Shown here one piece after another: positions 40,350 to 48,717 of a stretch of DNA of 64,000 bases; positions within the stretch are counted from its first letter, which is position 1; each line of letters opens with the position of its first letter. The position numbers and the translations under genes are program-made. The stretch comes from SAR116 cluster bacterium AG-390-L20 (lineage in GTDB: Bacteria; Pseudomonadota; Alphaproteobacteria; Puniceispirillales; Marisalimonadaceae). The notes beneath the pieces are model-generated. The model did no database searches. It saw nothing but the letters and a program-made list of their open reading frames with translations, and was not told where the DNA came from. The stretch covers positions 1 to 64,000 of the forward strand of contig QCHB01000003.1 in NCBI GenBank assembly GCA_003278095.1, read 5' to 3'.

Positions 40350-41087
40350 TTATAACCAATTATCTAAAACCCATTGAGGTGTCTTTAATTGTTTATAAAC
40401 TTTTTTGTAAATTTGAGAATTTTTCACTGGCCATTTTCCATTAATTACGTCATCAGGATCTGGTTTACCGGTAAACGCTACAATAGATGTTTCTTTTGGA
40501 AGTTTTGCAGGTTGCCAAATTCTAAATGGCCAATTTGGAAGAAGATTATGCTTAAAACTTTGGCACCATCCTTTTGGCCAAAAAATTTGATCTTTAATTT
40601 GATCACTTATATAAATTTGCTCAATGTGGTAAGTTTTCCAATATTTATTTGGATTTTTTTCAAATTTTTCAAAAATTGCATTATACTTCCCCACAGGAAA
40701 CCTGAAACAACTAGTATTTCCAATATTTTGTCCCACTTGAGTCCAATTTTCAATTACACAATAAGAGCCTTGTTTGAAATCAAAAAAGCGATCCAAATTG
40801 CCTGTAATAACCAAATCTAAATCTAAAAATAATATATCACCTTCTAAATCATATAGTGGATATTGCCATAAACTCATTTTTCGCCAGGGCGTATAAGAAA
40901 TTTCGCTAGGTAAAGAAATTTTTGGTAAGGGTTTGCATATTATATTTTTATTTATACCTAAAACATTATCCGTAAAGCAGTAAAGTTTTGTTGCTCTTTT
41001 TGTGTGTCTTTTTATAGATTTATATAATCTATTGACATATTCGGATCCGTATCTTGAGCCCCATTTCATACACATAATTGTTTGCAA
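40350..41087 (-). CDS. Putative glycosyltransferase with DxD motif
   Basis: This protein of about 245 residues resembles small GT8/GT-A-fold transferases. ILFLDLDLVITGNLDRFF carries the metal-binding DxD, preceded by TPWRKMSLWQYPLYD and followed by an acceptor region SFKHNLLPNWPFRIWQPAKLP. No membrane segment is seen. The ORF track begins at a TTG at 41105. The TTG at 41087, giving MQTIMCMKWGSRYGSEYV, has AGGA 6 bases upstream and fits better. It is probably involved in surface-glycan assembly with the neighbouring GT4 and ligase genes; donor and acceptor are unknown. It is convergent with the dehydrogenase, with a 2-base gap. Confidence 0.7.
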   Translation of the reverse strand: MQTIMCMKWGSRYGSEYVNRLYKSIKRHTKRATKLYCFTDNVLGINKNIICKPLPKISLPSEISYTPWRKMSLWQYPLYDLEGDILFLDLDLVITGNLDRFFDFKQGSYCVIENWTQVGQNIGNTSCFRFPVGKYNAIFEKFEKNPNKYWKTYHIEQIYISDQIKDQIFWPKGWCQSFKHNLLPNWPFRIWQPAKLPKETSIVAFTGKPDPDDVINGKWPVKNSQIYKKVYKQLKTPQWVLDNWL

Positions 41088-41170
41088 TTTAAATCCTAAT
41101 ATCAAATATTAATTCTCAAGATGTCATTTTCATTTTATAACATTACAAAAAATATAATGAAGAAAAAATT

Positions 41171-42268
41171 ATGAAAATTAATATTTTATTGCCATACAAA
41201 GAAAAATTTGATGAAAACAAAGCATCTTCCGTTTCTATCACAGTTAAAAACAACCTTAATCATTCAATCTTTTTCAGGGATATTGTTGTTTATGGTCAAT
41301 ATGTCGATACTCCCCTTTTTAAAGATAATTTTCTAGGAATCAAATATCCTTTTTTTTCGTTTAGAAGTAAGAATATATTTTTAGCAAAAAAAATGTTATC
41401 GATTATTTCAAACACCTCTGAAAATAAGCAACTAATAGAAATTCATAATAGACCCTACCTAATTGACTTTATTGTTAAAGAAAACAACTTTCCTGTGAGC
41501 TTATTTTTTCATAATGATCCTAAAACAATGAGAGGATCGAAATCTGTCAAAGAAAGAGAGAATATTTTAAAAGCGTGTGCAGCGGTTTTTTGCGTAAGTG
41601 AATATATAAAAAGACAATTTCTAGAGGGTATTTCTTCAGATTATAAAAAAGTCCATGTATTATATAATGGGGTAGAAAGGAGTGCAAAAAAATTTCCTCA
41701 AAAGAAAAAGAAAATATTGTTTGTTGGTAGGTTAGTTGTTGAAAAAGGTGTCGATCTTTATGTTCAAGTAATAAATTCAATAGCAAAAAATTATCCAGAT
41801 TGGAGTTTTGGTTTAATTGGTTCTTCTAGATTAGGAGAAAATCAAAACTCTAATTCTTATGCTTCAAAAGTTATAAAAAATTTTAAGAATATTGGAAATC
41901 AAGCTAAATTTTATGGATTTAAAGATAATGATTTTGTTCAAAAAAAAATGAAACATGCTTCTATCATTATTATTCCATCTTTATGGGAAGAACCATTTGG
42001 ATTAGTTGCAGCTGAAGCAATGAGTAATGGAGTTGCAATAATTGCTTCAAGTGTTGGAGGAATACCCGAAATTGTGCAAAATAACGGAATACTAATAGAA
42101 GATATAAATTCAGAAAAAATAGAAAGAGCTCTAGTGGAACTTATTACAGATAGAAAAAAAAGAAATTACTTCCAAAAAAAATCATGGGATAATTTTAAAC
42201 TATCGTCTATTGATGCAAGTCAAAAATTAGACCACTTTCGACAAAATCTTATTGAAAATCATTTTTAG
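41171..42268 (+). CDS. GT4-family glycosyltransferase
   Basis: The 365-residue GT-B enzyme has a C-terminal donor-binding half: KILFVGRLVVEKGVDLYVQVI, then FYGFKDNDFVQKKMKHASIIIIPSLWEEPFGLVAAEAMSNGVAI, with the retaining-GT4 E-x7-E motif (EEPFGLVAAE). The N-terminal acceptor half contains LIEIHNRPYLIDFIVK and SLFFHNDPKTMRGSK. It is probably a lipopolysaccharide core or O-chain hexosyltransferase; WaaG/LgtK-like enzymes share this layout. Its last 20 bases overlap the end of the convergent ligase gene. Confidence 0.88.
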   Translation: MKINILLPYKEKFDENKASSVSITVKNNLNHSIFFRDIVVYGQYVDTPLFKDNFLGIKYPFFSFRSKNIFLAKKMLSIISNTSENKQLIEIHNRPYLIDFIVKENNFPVSLFFHNDPKTMRGSKSVKERENILKACAAVFCVSEYIKRQFLEGISSDYKKVHVLYNGVERSAKKFPQKKKKILFVGRLVVEKGVDLYVQVINSIAKNYPDWSFGLIGSSRLGENQNSNSYASKVIKNFKNIGNQAKFYGFKDNDFVQKKMKHASIIIIPSLWEEPFGLVAAEAMSNGVAIIASSVGGIPEIVQNNGILIEDINSEKIERALVELITDRKKRNYFQKKSWDNFKLSSIDASQKLDHFRQNLIENHF

Positions 42269-43550
42269 TTTTATCCCAATCTTGAAATTGAGAAACAGCA
42301 AACGCAATTGCAAACCACGTAAATAAATTACCCCATTGTCCATAAAAGCTTCCAAATTGTTGTAAAGGAAAGAAGAATGCAAAGGGAATAATAAAAGCTG
42401 TACTACTCATAGGGCAGTTAACGTTTTTCCTTCTAGCGTTATAACAAGTTGATATTATAGAAAAGAACATTAAACAACCAATTAATAAACCTATTAAGCC
42501 AGTTTCAGCAAATAATTGTATATAGAAATTATGTGGATGATTTCCACAATAATTTTTTCCAGGTAACCAAACAGGCAAATTAGTATCAAGTTTTGAACAG
42601 GTTTTTCTTGTACCTGAAGGACCTATGCCTTTTACTGGTGTTAACAATCCTTGTTGTATTCCTCCTCTCCAAGCTCCCCAATATGGATTTTTATCTAAGG
42701 ATACTGCTGATGAATAGATAAATGGTATATGGTTTAGAAAATTTTTACCTAAACGGACTTTCAAATCAGGGTTAGTGTATGCAACAAATAGTAATGCTAA
42801 AAGTTGTGTTAATATTAGCATACAATAAATTTTAAATCTTGGCTTCCAAGCAATACCAGCTATTATACCTGAGCAAATTAATATCAACACATTAACTCGT
42901 TCACCGGTTAAAATTGTCGCAGAAAAGCATAGGACACATACTAGACCCAAAACTATACTTTGTATTTTTAATCTACTCACTGAAATCGCTAGCATTATAC
43001 AAAAAGCAGGCAATGAAAATTTTGCTAAATAGCCACCAGGGGTTGTGTCTCCATAGGGCCAAGTTAATCTATGTTTGTTAGCCAAGATTGCTTCCGAAAA
43101 TAATATTATGACCATAATAATGACTCCCATTATCATTGACAATAACATCATTACTCTTATGTCTCTATCTTTAGCCAACCATACTTGAGCTGCCGCAACA
43201 TATAGTGGAAATCTGATCCATACGAAACCTTGAGAAAATGAGAACAACGGGTCTGTGCTAGTGAGGCCAGAAAATAAACTAAAAAACCAAAATATTAGTG
43301 CTAACTTGAACCACAGTTGAGACATCCAATCCCAATCTTTATTTTTAATACATCTAATTAAAAAAAATATTGCAATTACAGTGAGCCATAAATCTGCAGG
43401 ATCTCTTTCAATTAAATAAATAAATGGACCCAATAGCCAAAAAATGGTCATAGCTTTTTCAAAGCTATTTAAGTTCTTTATTTTATATAAACCATCTCCC
43501 CAACTTTTTGAAAAATTAAGTTCTGAAATAGAAATATATTTTAAAATCAT
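42249..43550 (-). CDS. O-antigen ligase/polymerase-like membrane protein
   Basis: This protein of about 433 residues has roughly eleven membrane helices and one large periplasmic loop. The loop contains IGPSGTRKTCSK and then NHPHNFYIQLFAETGLIGLLIG, the Wzy_C signature with its conserved histidine. These features fit WaaL O-antigen ligase or a Wzy-type polymerase; which one cannot be decided by eye. The ATG at 43550 is preferred to the upstream TTG at 43559. It lies between the two glycosyltransferases and the peptidoglycan cluster. The 172 bases upstream (43551-43722) hold no gene I can support. Confidence 0.82.
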   Translation of the reverse strand: MILKYISISELNFSKSWGDGLYKIKNLNSFEKAMTIFWLLGPFIYLIERDPADLWLTVIAIFFLIRCIKNKDWDWMSQLWFKLALIFWFFSLFSGLTSTDPLFSFSQGFVWIRFPLYVAAAQVWLAKDRDIRVMMLLSMIMGVIIMVIILFSEAILANKHRLTWPYGDTTPGGYLAKFSLPAFCIMLAISVSRLKIQSIVLGLVCVLCFSATILTGERVNVLILICSGIIAGIAWKPRFKIYCMLILTQLLALLFVAYTNPDLKVRLGKNFLNHIPFIYSSAVSLDKNPYWGAWRGGIQQGLLTPVKGIGPSGTRKTCSKLDTNLPVWLPGKNYCGNHPHNFYIQLFAETGLIGLLIGCLMFFSIISTCYNARRKNVNCPMSSTAFIIPFAFFFPLQQFGSFYGQWGNLFTWFAIAFAVSQFQDWDKTKNDFQ

Positions 43551-43722
43551 CGAAACCAAAAATTAGAGCTATAAAGTTTTTGTATATACAATTTATTATT
43601 AAAAACAAATCATTAATATTATGACTGGTATAAACAGACTTTGGAAGAGAATATTTAGTGAGCTTATTTTAAATTTAATGGACGTTTATTTGACTTTACA
43701 AAAACAATTTGTTGAATAGAGA

Positions 43723-45123
43723 TTATTTTGCACTTATTTTTATTTTATTTCTTATAAGCCATAGACAACTCAAAGAAGGAATTACCATAATGGTTGTTAA
43801 AATAAAAAAAATTCCCCAATCCCCATTTAGCCAATCTACAAGAGCTCCTGAAGATGAAGCAAGAGTTGTTCTTCCAGCAGTTCCTATAGACGCAAGCAAA
43901 GCATATTGAGTGGCTGTATAAGTTCTATCAACCAATAATGAAATAAATGCAACAAATGCTACTGTTGCAAATGCCGCTGCAATATCATCAGCAATCACAG
44001 CAATTGCAAATAATAATTCAGATTTGCCTGTCCAAGCCAAAATTGCAAACAGAAGGTTTGTTAGAGCCATTAACCCTCCAGCAAAAAACATTGTTTTTAT
44101 TGTTCCGGTCCTCATTGCCATTACACCCCCTAACAATGTGAAAACAACAGTAGTAATCCAACCAAGTCCTTTAGAGTAAATGGCAATCTGACCTTTTGAA
44201 AATCCAATTTCTTTATAAAAAACAATAGACATTCGGCCAAGAAATGCTTCGCCAATTTTGAACAAGAAAACAAAACCTAATATTCCTAAAGCTATAGCAA
44301 ATCCATTCTTTTTAAAGAAACTAACTATAGGCCCACCTAAAGTTCCTGCAACATACGCAAGGAATTTAGTTATAAAGTTGCTAGGTCCAAATTTTCCTGC
44401 GATAATTTTATCAGTTTCATTTTGTTTTGTTTGTCTGTCAGTTTCAATTGGCTCATTAATAAACATCAAGCCAATATTCATTAAAATTATTACGACCCCT
44501 AAAACTAAGAAAGTTGCTTGCCAGTAATCAGCAACATTTATCTTTTCAAAATATTCTGCCGTAAACAAAGCTATAACACCTCCTAGTTTATAACCTGTCC
44601 ACCAACCAACTACTGCTATTGCAGCACCAGCTGCCATAGCTTTTCCTTCATTTTGATTGATTTGTTCAATCCTTAAGGCGTCAACAGTTATGTCTTGTGT
44701 AGCCGAAGCTATAGCAATAATTAACCCAACAAAAATTAATAAAGTTAAGTTTTGAGTTGGGTTTATAAAACTCCAAACCAATAAACTTAGTAAAATTGCA
44801 ACTTGCATTAAAACTATCCATCCTCTTCGATGGCCTAGTTTTTTCGTTAACAGAGGTATCTGAATTCTATCTATTATTGGAGCCCATAAATAATTAAATG
44901 CATATACACCAAAAATTAGACCTGCCCACCCTATTGTTGATCTGCTCAGTCCTTCTTCTTTTAACCAAAGACTTAAACTACTTGCAATCAAAACCCATGG
45001 GAAACCGCTTATGGCACCAAGAAGTAAAATTCTTAGCATTCTTATATCTTTAAAAACTAAAATTGATTCAATCCAATTTTGTTTTACTATCATAATAAAA
45101 AATCCAAAAAAGTCATAGATCAT
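43723..45123 (-). CDS. ampG: AmpG-family muropeptide permease
   Basis: The 466-residue MFS-type protein brings GlcNAc-anhydroMurNAc and its peptides back into the cytoplasm. It shows RMLRILLLGAISGFPWVLIASSLSLWLKEEGLSRSTIG, the conserved AmpG start. APIIDRIQIPLLTKKLGHRRGWI, the ASATQDITVDALRIE motif and GWWTGYKLGGVIALF follow. The C-terminal half contains FLFKIGEAFLGRMSIVFYKEIGFSKGQI. It is divergent from the YkuD gene (62 bases apart). It is the entry point for the recycling genes to its right. Confidence 0.92.
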   Translation of the reverse strand: MIYDFFGFFIMIVKQNWIESILVFKDIRMLRILLLGAISGFPWVLIASSLSLWLKEEGLSRSTIGWAGLIFGVYAFNYLWAPIIDRIQIPLLTKKLGHRRGWIVLMQVAILLSLLVWSFINPTQNLTLLIFVGLIIAIASATQDITVDALRIEQINQNEGKAMAAGAAIAVVGWWTGYKLGGVIALFTAEYFEKINVADYWQATFLVLGVVIILMNIGLMFINEPIETDRQTKQNETDKIIAGKFGPSNFITKFLAYVAGTLGGPIVSFFKKNGFAIALGILGFVFLFKIGEAFLGRMSIVFYKEIGFSKGQIAIYSKGLGWITTVVFTLLGGVMAMRTGTIKTMFFAGGLMALTNLLFAILAWTGKSELLFAIAVIADDIAAAFATVAFVAFISLLVDRTYTATQYALLASIGTAGRTTLASSSGALVDWLNGDWGIFFILTTIMVIPSLSCLWLIRNKIKISAK

Positions 45124-45185
45124 ATTACGCTCATTTTTATCTAAAATATATGTTTTTTGTTTGATTAAATAATCTATAATTAGAT

Positions 45186-45728
45186 ATGCAGATAAATTGG
45201 TTAGTGATACATCTTGGTAAAAAATATTTCTTGAAAGTTGGTAATAAAGTTTTTAAGTGTCAAATAGGTTTAGGAGGCTCTAAAAAAACAATAAAAAAAG
45301 TAGAGGGCGATAAAACAACACCAATTGGAAAATGGTATTTAAAATCAATATATTATAGACCTGACAGAGTGTTAAGGCCAAAATTAAAGAAAAAAAATAT
45401 TTTAAAAATAAATCGAATAACAAAATATTGCGGTTGGTGCGATGATATAAGAAGTCATTATTATAACAAATATATCACAATTAATGATTCTCGATCGTTA
45501 AATATCAATTATGAAAGTTTGTGGCGGCAAGACAATGCTTACGATATAATCATTGAAACTTCCCACAACACTAAACCAGTTATAAAAAATAGAGGAAGTG
45601 CAATTTTTATACATTGTAGCTTTGAAAATTTAAGAACAACAAGTGGTTGTGTTGCATTAAAAAAAAGAGATTTGATGTTTCTAATTAAAAATCTTAATAG
45701 TGAAGCTTATATTCAAATTAAAAAGTAA
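45186..45728 (+). CDS. YkuD-domain L,D-transpeptidase/L,D-carboxypeptidase without signal peptide
   Basis: The 180-residue protein is essentially a bare YkuD domain. The active site FIHCSFENLRTTSGCVAL has catalytic His143 and Cys155. The N terminus (MQINWLVIHLGKKYFLKV) already forms the first strand, so there is no signal peptide or membrane anchor and it should be cytosolic. Cytosolic YkuD enzymes such as ElsL of Acinetobacter act as L,D-carboxypeptidases that trim recycled tetrapeptides. Its position next to ampG fits that role better than wall cross-linking. No clear ribosome binding site is seen at the ATG. Confidence 0.85.
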   Translation: MQINWLVIHLGKKYFLKVGNKVFKCQIGLGGSKKTIKKVEGDKTTPIGKWYLKSIYYRPDRVLRPKLKKKNILKINRITKYCGWCDDIRSHYYNKYITINDSRSLNINYESLWRQDNAYDIIIETSHNTKPVIKNRGSAIFIHCSFENLRTTSGCVALKKRDLMFLIKNLNSEAYIQIKK

Positions 45729-45803
45729 TATTTGAAAATATAAAACTTTACAGAATGAATTATTCAAATTAAAAGTTAATTTTTCTAATAATTGAGGTTG
45801 TTG

Positions 45804-47810
45804 ATGCCGTATTCACTTATATCAGTATTTCTTGGCCTTCTTGGCTTATTGTCTGCTTATGCAGTGTATTTAAAGATTAAGTCTTCTTCTGAAGGTGAGG
45901 GCCGAGTTAAAGAGATAGGAGATGAAATACACCTTGGTGCTATGGTGTTTATGTCTGCAGAATACAAAAGACTAGCTATTTTTTGTTTAGTTTGTATTTT
46001 GGCGCTTTATTTTTCTTTAGGGTGGCAAACTGCTGCCTCATTTTTACTTGGTGCATTATGTTCTGGAATTGCTGGATTTATTGGCATGTATTCTGCCACA
46101 AAAGCTAATGTTAGAACAGCTATAGCCGCAAAAGAAAAAGGAGCTGCTGAAGCATTAAATATAGCCTTTTTTGGAGGTTCAGTTATGGGCCTTACTGTCG
46201 CTGCAATGGGCTTGTTTGGGATTGGTATTTTATTCTATTATTTTGCAGGAAATGTTGAAACCATTCATGCAATTGAAGGATTTGCAATGGGCGCATCTTC
46301 TGTTGCATTATTTTCAAGAGTTGGTGGAGGTATTTTTACAAAAAGTGCAGATGTCGGAGCTGACTTAGTTGGTAAAGTAGAAGCGGGTATTCCAGAAGAT
46401 GATCCTAGAAATCCTGCGGTTATTGCTGACAACGTTGGGGATAACGTCGGCGATGTAGCTGGTATGGGATCAGATATTTTTGAATCATATTGTGGATCCA
46501 TGATTGCTTGTATTGCACTTGCAGCGTCGATGACAAGTCTTACAATAACAAATCTTGGTGGTAATCAAACGATGTTGCAATTCATGCCTTTAGCTTTAGC
46601 GTCTTTAGGCTTGATATGCTCATTGTTAGGTATAATTACTGTCAGGGTCTTTTCTTCTAAAAGTCCAGAAACTGCTCTTAGATATGGTACTATTGGCTCT
46701 GCAGTTATTTTTGTTATAACATCATATTTTTTAATTGAATTTATGGGCGTTTCATCAGGTGTTTGGATTGCTGTATTAGTTGGGTCCGTTGGTGGGATAA
46801 TAGTTGGATTAATAACTGAATATTATACTGGAGGTAGTCCAGTAAGGAAAATAGCTAAAGATGGTGAAACTGGTCCAGCTACGGTAATGATATCCGGTCT
46901 TGCTACTGGAATGCAGTCAGTTGCTATACCTGTTTTGACAATAGTAATAATTATTTTTATTTCCAATATATACGCAGGTTTATATGGCGTAGGGATTGCT
47001 GCTGTTGGTATGTTAAGTACTGTTGGAATTACAATGGCGATAGACGCTTACGGTCCTGTTGCCGATAATGCAGGTGGAATTGCCGAGATGTCTGAAATGG
47101 GCAAAGAAACCAGGGAAATAACAGATTCCCTCGACGAAGTTGGGAATACTACAGCTGCTATTGGTAAGGGTTTTGCAATAAGCGCTGCTGCATTAGCAGC
47201 ATTAGCATTAATAAGCGCTTACATTGAAAAAATTTCAAGTCAAGACGCAAGTTTCGTTTTAGCTATTAACGATCCTTTAGTTTTATGTGGTATGTTTTTA
47301 GGAGGTATTTTCCCCTTCTTAGTAAGTTCAATGACAATGACAGCAGTTGGTGACGCAGCCTTTGATATGATTAAAGAAGTTAGAAGGCAATTTAAAGAAA
47401 TACCTGGCTTGTTAGAAGGAAAAGCTAAGCCTGACACAGCTAGATGCGTTGACATTGCAACTAGAGCTGCTTTAAGAAAAATGATAGCTCCTGGTACCCT
47501 TGCAGTTTTGTCACCTGTTATAATTGGATTTTTATTAGGTCCGAAGGCTCTTGGTGGAATGTTAGGTGGAGCACTTATTTGCTGTGTAATGATGGCTTTA
47601 ATGATGTCTAATGCGGGTGGAGCATGGGACAATGCAAAAAAATTTGTTGAAAAAGGAAACTTTGGAGGGAAAGGTTCGGATGTTCACAAAGCTGCTGTAG
47701 TTGGTGACACTGTAGGAGATCCTCTTAAAGATACATCTGGTCCTTCAATGAATATTTTAATTAATGTTATGGCTATAGTAAGTTTGGTTATTGCACCACT
47801 TTTGATCTAG
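45804..47810 (+). CDS. hppA: Membrane-bound ion-pumping pyrophosphatase HppA
   Basis: This integral membrane pyrophosphatase uses PPi hydrolysis to pump H+ (or Na+) outward. It is a 668-residue protein with about 16 helices. The catalytic motif [20 protein letters not shown] and the [18 protein letters not shown] and [12 protein letters not shown] aspartate motifs are intact. The potassium-type position reads [16 protein letters not shown], with alanine where K+-independent enzymes have lysine, so K+ dependence is predicted. The ATG at 45804 with GAGG 6 bases upstream is preferred to the TTG at 45792. A long inverted repeat lies just after the stop. Confidence 0.96.
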   Translation: MPYSLISVFLGLLGLLSAYAVYLKIKSSSEGEGRVKEIGDEIHLGAMVFMSAEYKRLAIFCLVCILALYFSLGWQTAASFLLGALCSGIAGFIGMYSATKANVRTAIAAKEKGAAEALNIAFFGGSVMGLTVAAMGLFGIGILFYYFAGNVETIHAIEGFAMGASSVALFSRVGGGIFTKSADVGADLVGKVEAGIPEDDPRNPAVIADNVGDNVGDVAGMGSDIFESYCGSMIACIALAASMTSLTITNLGGNQTMLQFMPLALASLGLICSLLGIITVRVFSSKSPETALRYGTIGSAVIFVITSYFLIEFMGVSSGVWIAVLVGSVGGIIVGLITEYYTGGSPVRKIAKDGETGPATVMISGLATGMQSVAIPVLTIVIIIFISNIYAGLYGVGIAAVGMLSTVGITMAIDAYGPVADNAGGIAEMSEMGKETREITDSLDEVGNTTAAIGKGFAISAAALAALALISAYIEKISSQDASFVLAINDPLVLCGMFLGGIFPFLVSSMTMTAVGDAAFDMIKEVRRQFKEIPGLLEGKAKPDTARCVDIATRAALRKMIAPGTLAVLSPVIIGFLLGPKALGGMLGGALICCVMMALMMSNAGGAWDNAKKFVEKGNFGGKGSDVHKAAVVGDTVGDPLKDTSGPSMNILINVMAIVSLVIAPLLI

Positions 47811-47818
47811 TTTGATTA

Positions 47819-47853
47819 AATGAATAAAGCAATTAAAAACACATTTATTCATT
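47819..47853. terminator. Inverted repeat between hppA and the convergent dehydrogenase gene
   Basis: AATGAATAAA and TTTATTCATT are perfect 10-base arms separated by a 15-base loop. The repeat lies in the 34-base gap after hppA and covers the stop of the convergent minus-strand gene. It is AT-only apart from one GC pair, so it is either a weak bidirectional terminator or a transcript 3'-end stabiliser. Confidence 0.45.
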
Positions 47854-48717
47854 AAACTTCGTTATGGCCGAAAAGTCTAAGTCTCCTTTTTTGTCATTTA
47901 CCATTTGTCTAAAATTTTCTTGAGCTTTGATTCCAAAAGGTGCAAGTGTATTTGTATCATTTATAGCTTTAAGAGCTATACTAAGATCTTTGTACATTAA
48001 GCTTGCTGAAAAACCTGGCTCAAAACTCTTATCTGCAGGGCTTTTAGGGCCAACCCCTGCAATAGGACAATAATTGTTTACAGCCCAACATGACCCTGTT
48101 GAAGTAGATAAAATTTCAAATAATTTTTTGGGATCTAATCCTAAGTTTGTCCCTAAGTTAAAAGCCTCTCCTACTCCTATCATAGTAGTTGCTAGTAACA
48201 TATTGTTACAAGCCTTTGTAGCTTGTCCAGAACCATATGTCCCACATAAAAGTGATTTTTGTCCCATCACACCAAATAGGGGTAACATCATTTTATAAGC
48301 ATTTTCATCGCCCCCAACCATAAATGTTAGTGTTCCATTTTCGGCCCCACCAACACCTCCTGAAACTGGAGCATCAAGAAAGAAAAGGTTTTTAACTTTA
48401 CATTTTTTATGAAGCTCTTTAGCTTTATTAACATCGATTGTAGAACAGTCAGTTATTAGTGTTCCTGGTTTTAGTCTATCTATTATGTTATCTAAGGCCT
48501 CTTCTACAATGTCTCCATTAGGTAACATCGTAATGATTATATCTGTTCCTTTTGATACATCATTTAAATTATTAGCTTTTTTTAGTCCATTAGGAGACAG
48601 TTGATCTATATATTCTTGATTTATATCATAACCTACAACTTCATAATTACTTTTCAAAAGATGAGTTACCATTTTAGATCCCATATTACCTAAGCCAATA
48701 AAACCAATTTTTTTCAT
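47845..48717 (-). CDS. 3-hydroxyisobutyrate dehydrogenase-like enzyme
   Basis: The 290-residue enzyme shows all hallmarks of the beta-hydroxyacid dehydrogenases: the Rossmann motif GFIGLGNMGSKMVTHLL, the substrate motif FLDAPVSGGVGGAENGTLTFMVGG, the catalytic lysine in GSGQATKACNNMLL, and KDLSIALKAI. It is closer to valine-pathway MmsB than the paralogue at 21498. It overlaps the upstream GH84 gene by 4 bases, so the two are translationally coupled. That would be odd for valine breakdown and suggests either chance packing or action on a sugar-acid. No other mms genes are nearby. Confidence 0.88.
   Translation of the reverse strand: MKKIGFIGLGNMGSKMVTHLLKSNYEVVGYDINQEYIDQLSPNGLKKANNLNDVSKGTDIIITMLPNGDIVEEALDNIIDRLKPGTLITDCSTIDVNKAKELHKKCKVKNLFFLDAPVSGGVGGAENGTLTFMVGGDENAYKMMLPLFGVMGQKSLLCGTYGSGQATKACNNMLLATTMIGVGEAFNLGTNLGLDPKKLFEILSTSTGSCWAVNNYCPIAGVGPKSPADKSFEPGFSASLMYKDLSIALKAINDTNTLAPFGIKAQENFRQMVNDKKGDLDFSAITKFNE

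Noticed and set aside
43621-43719. A 32-codon plus-strand ORF (ATG to TAG) in the 172-base gap between the ligase and ampG genes.
   Set aside because: It has no ribosome binding site, is too short to judge and is antisense to the direction of both flanking genes; chance occurrence is likely.
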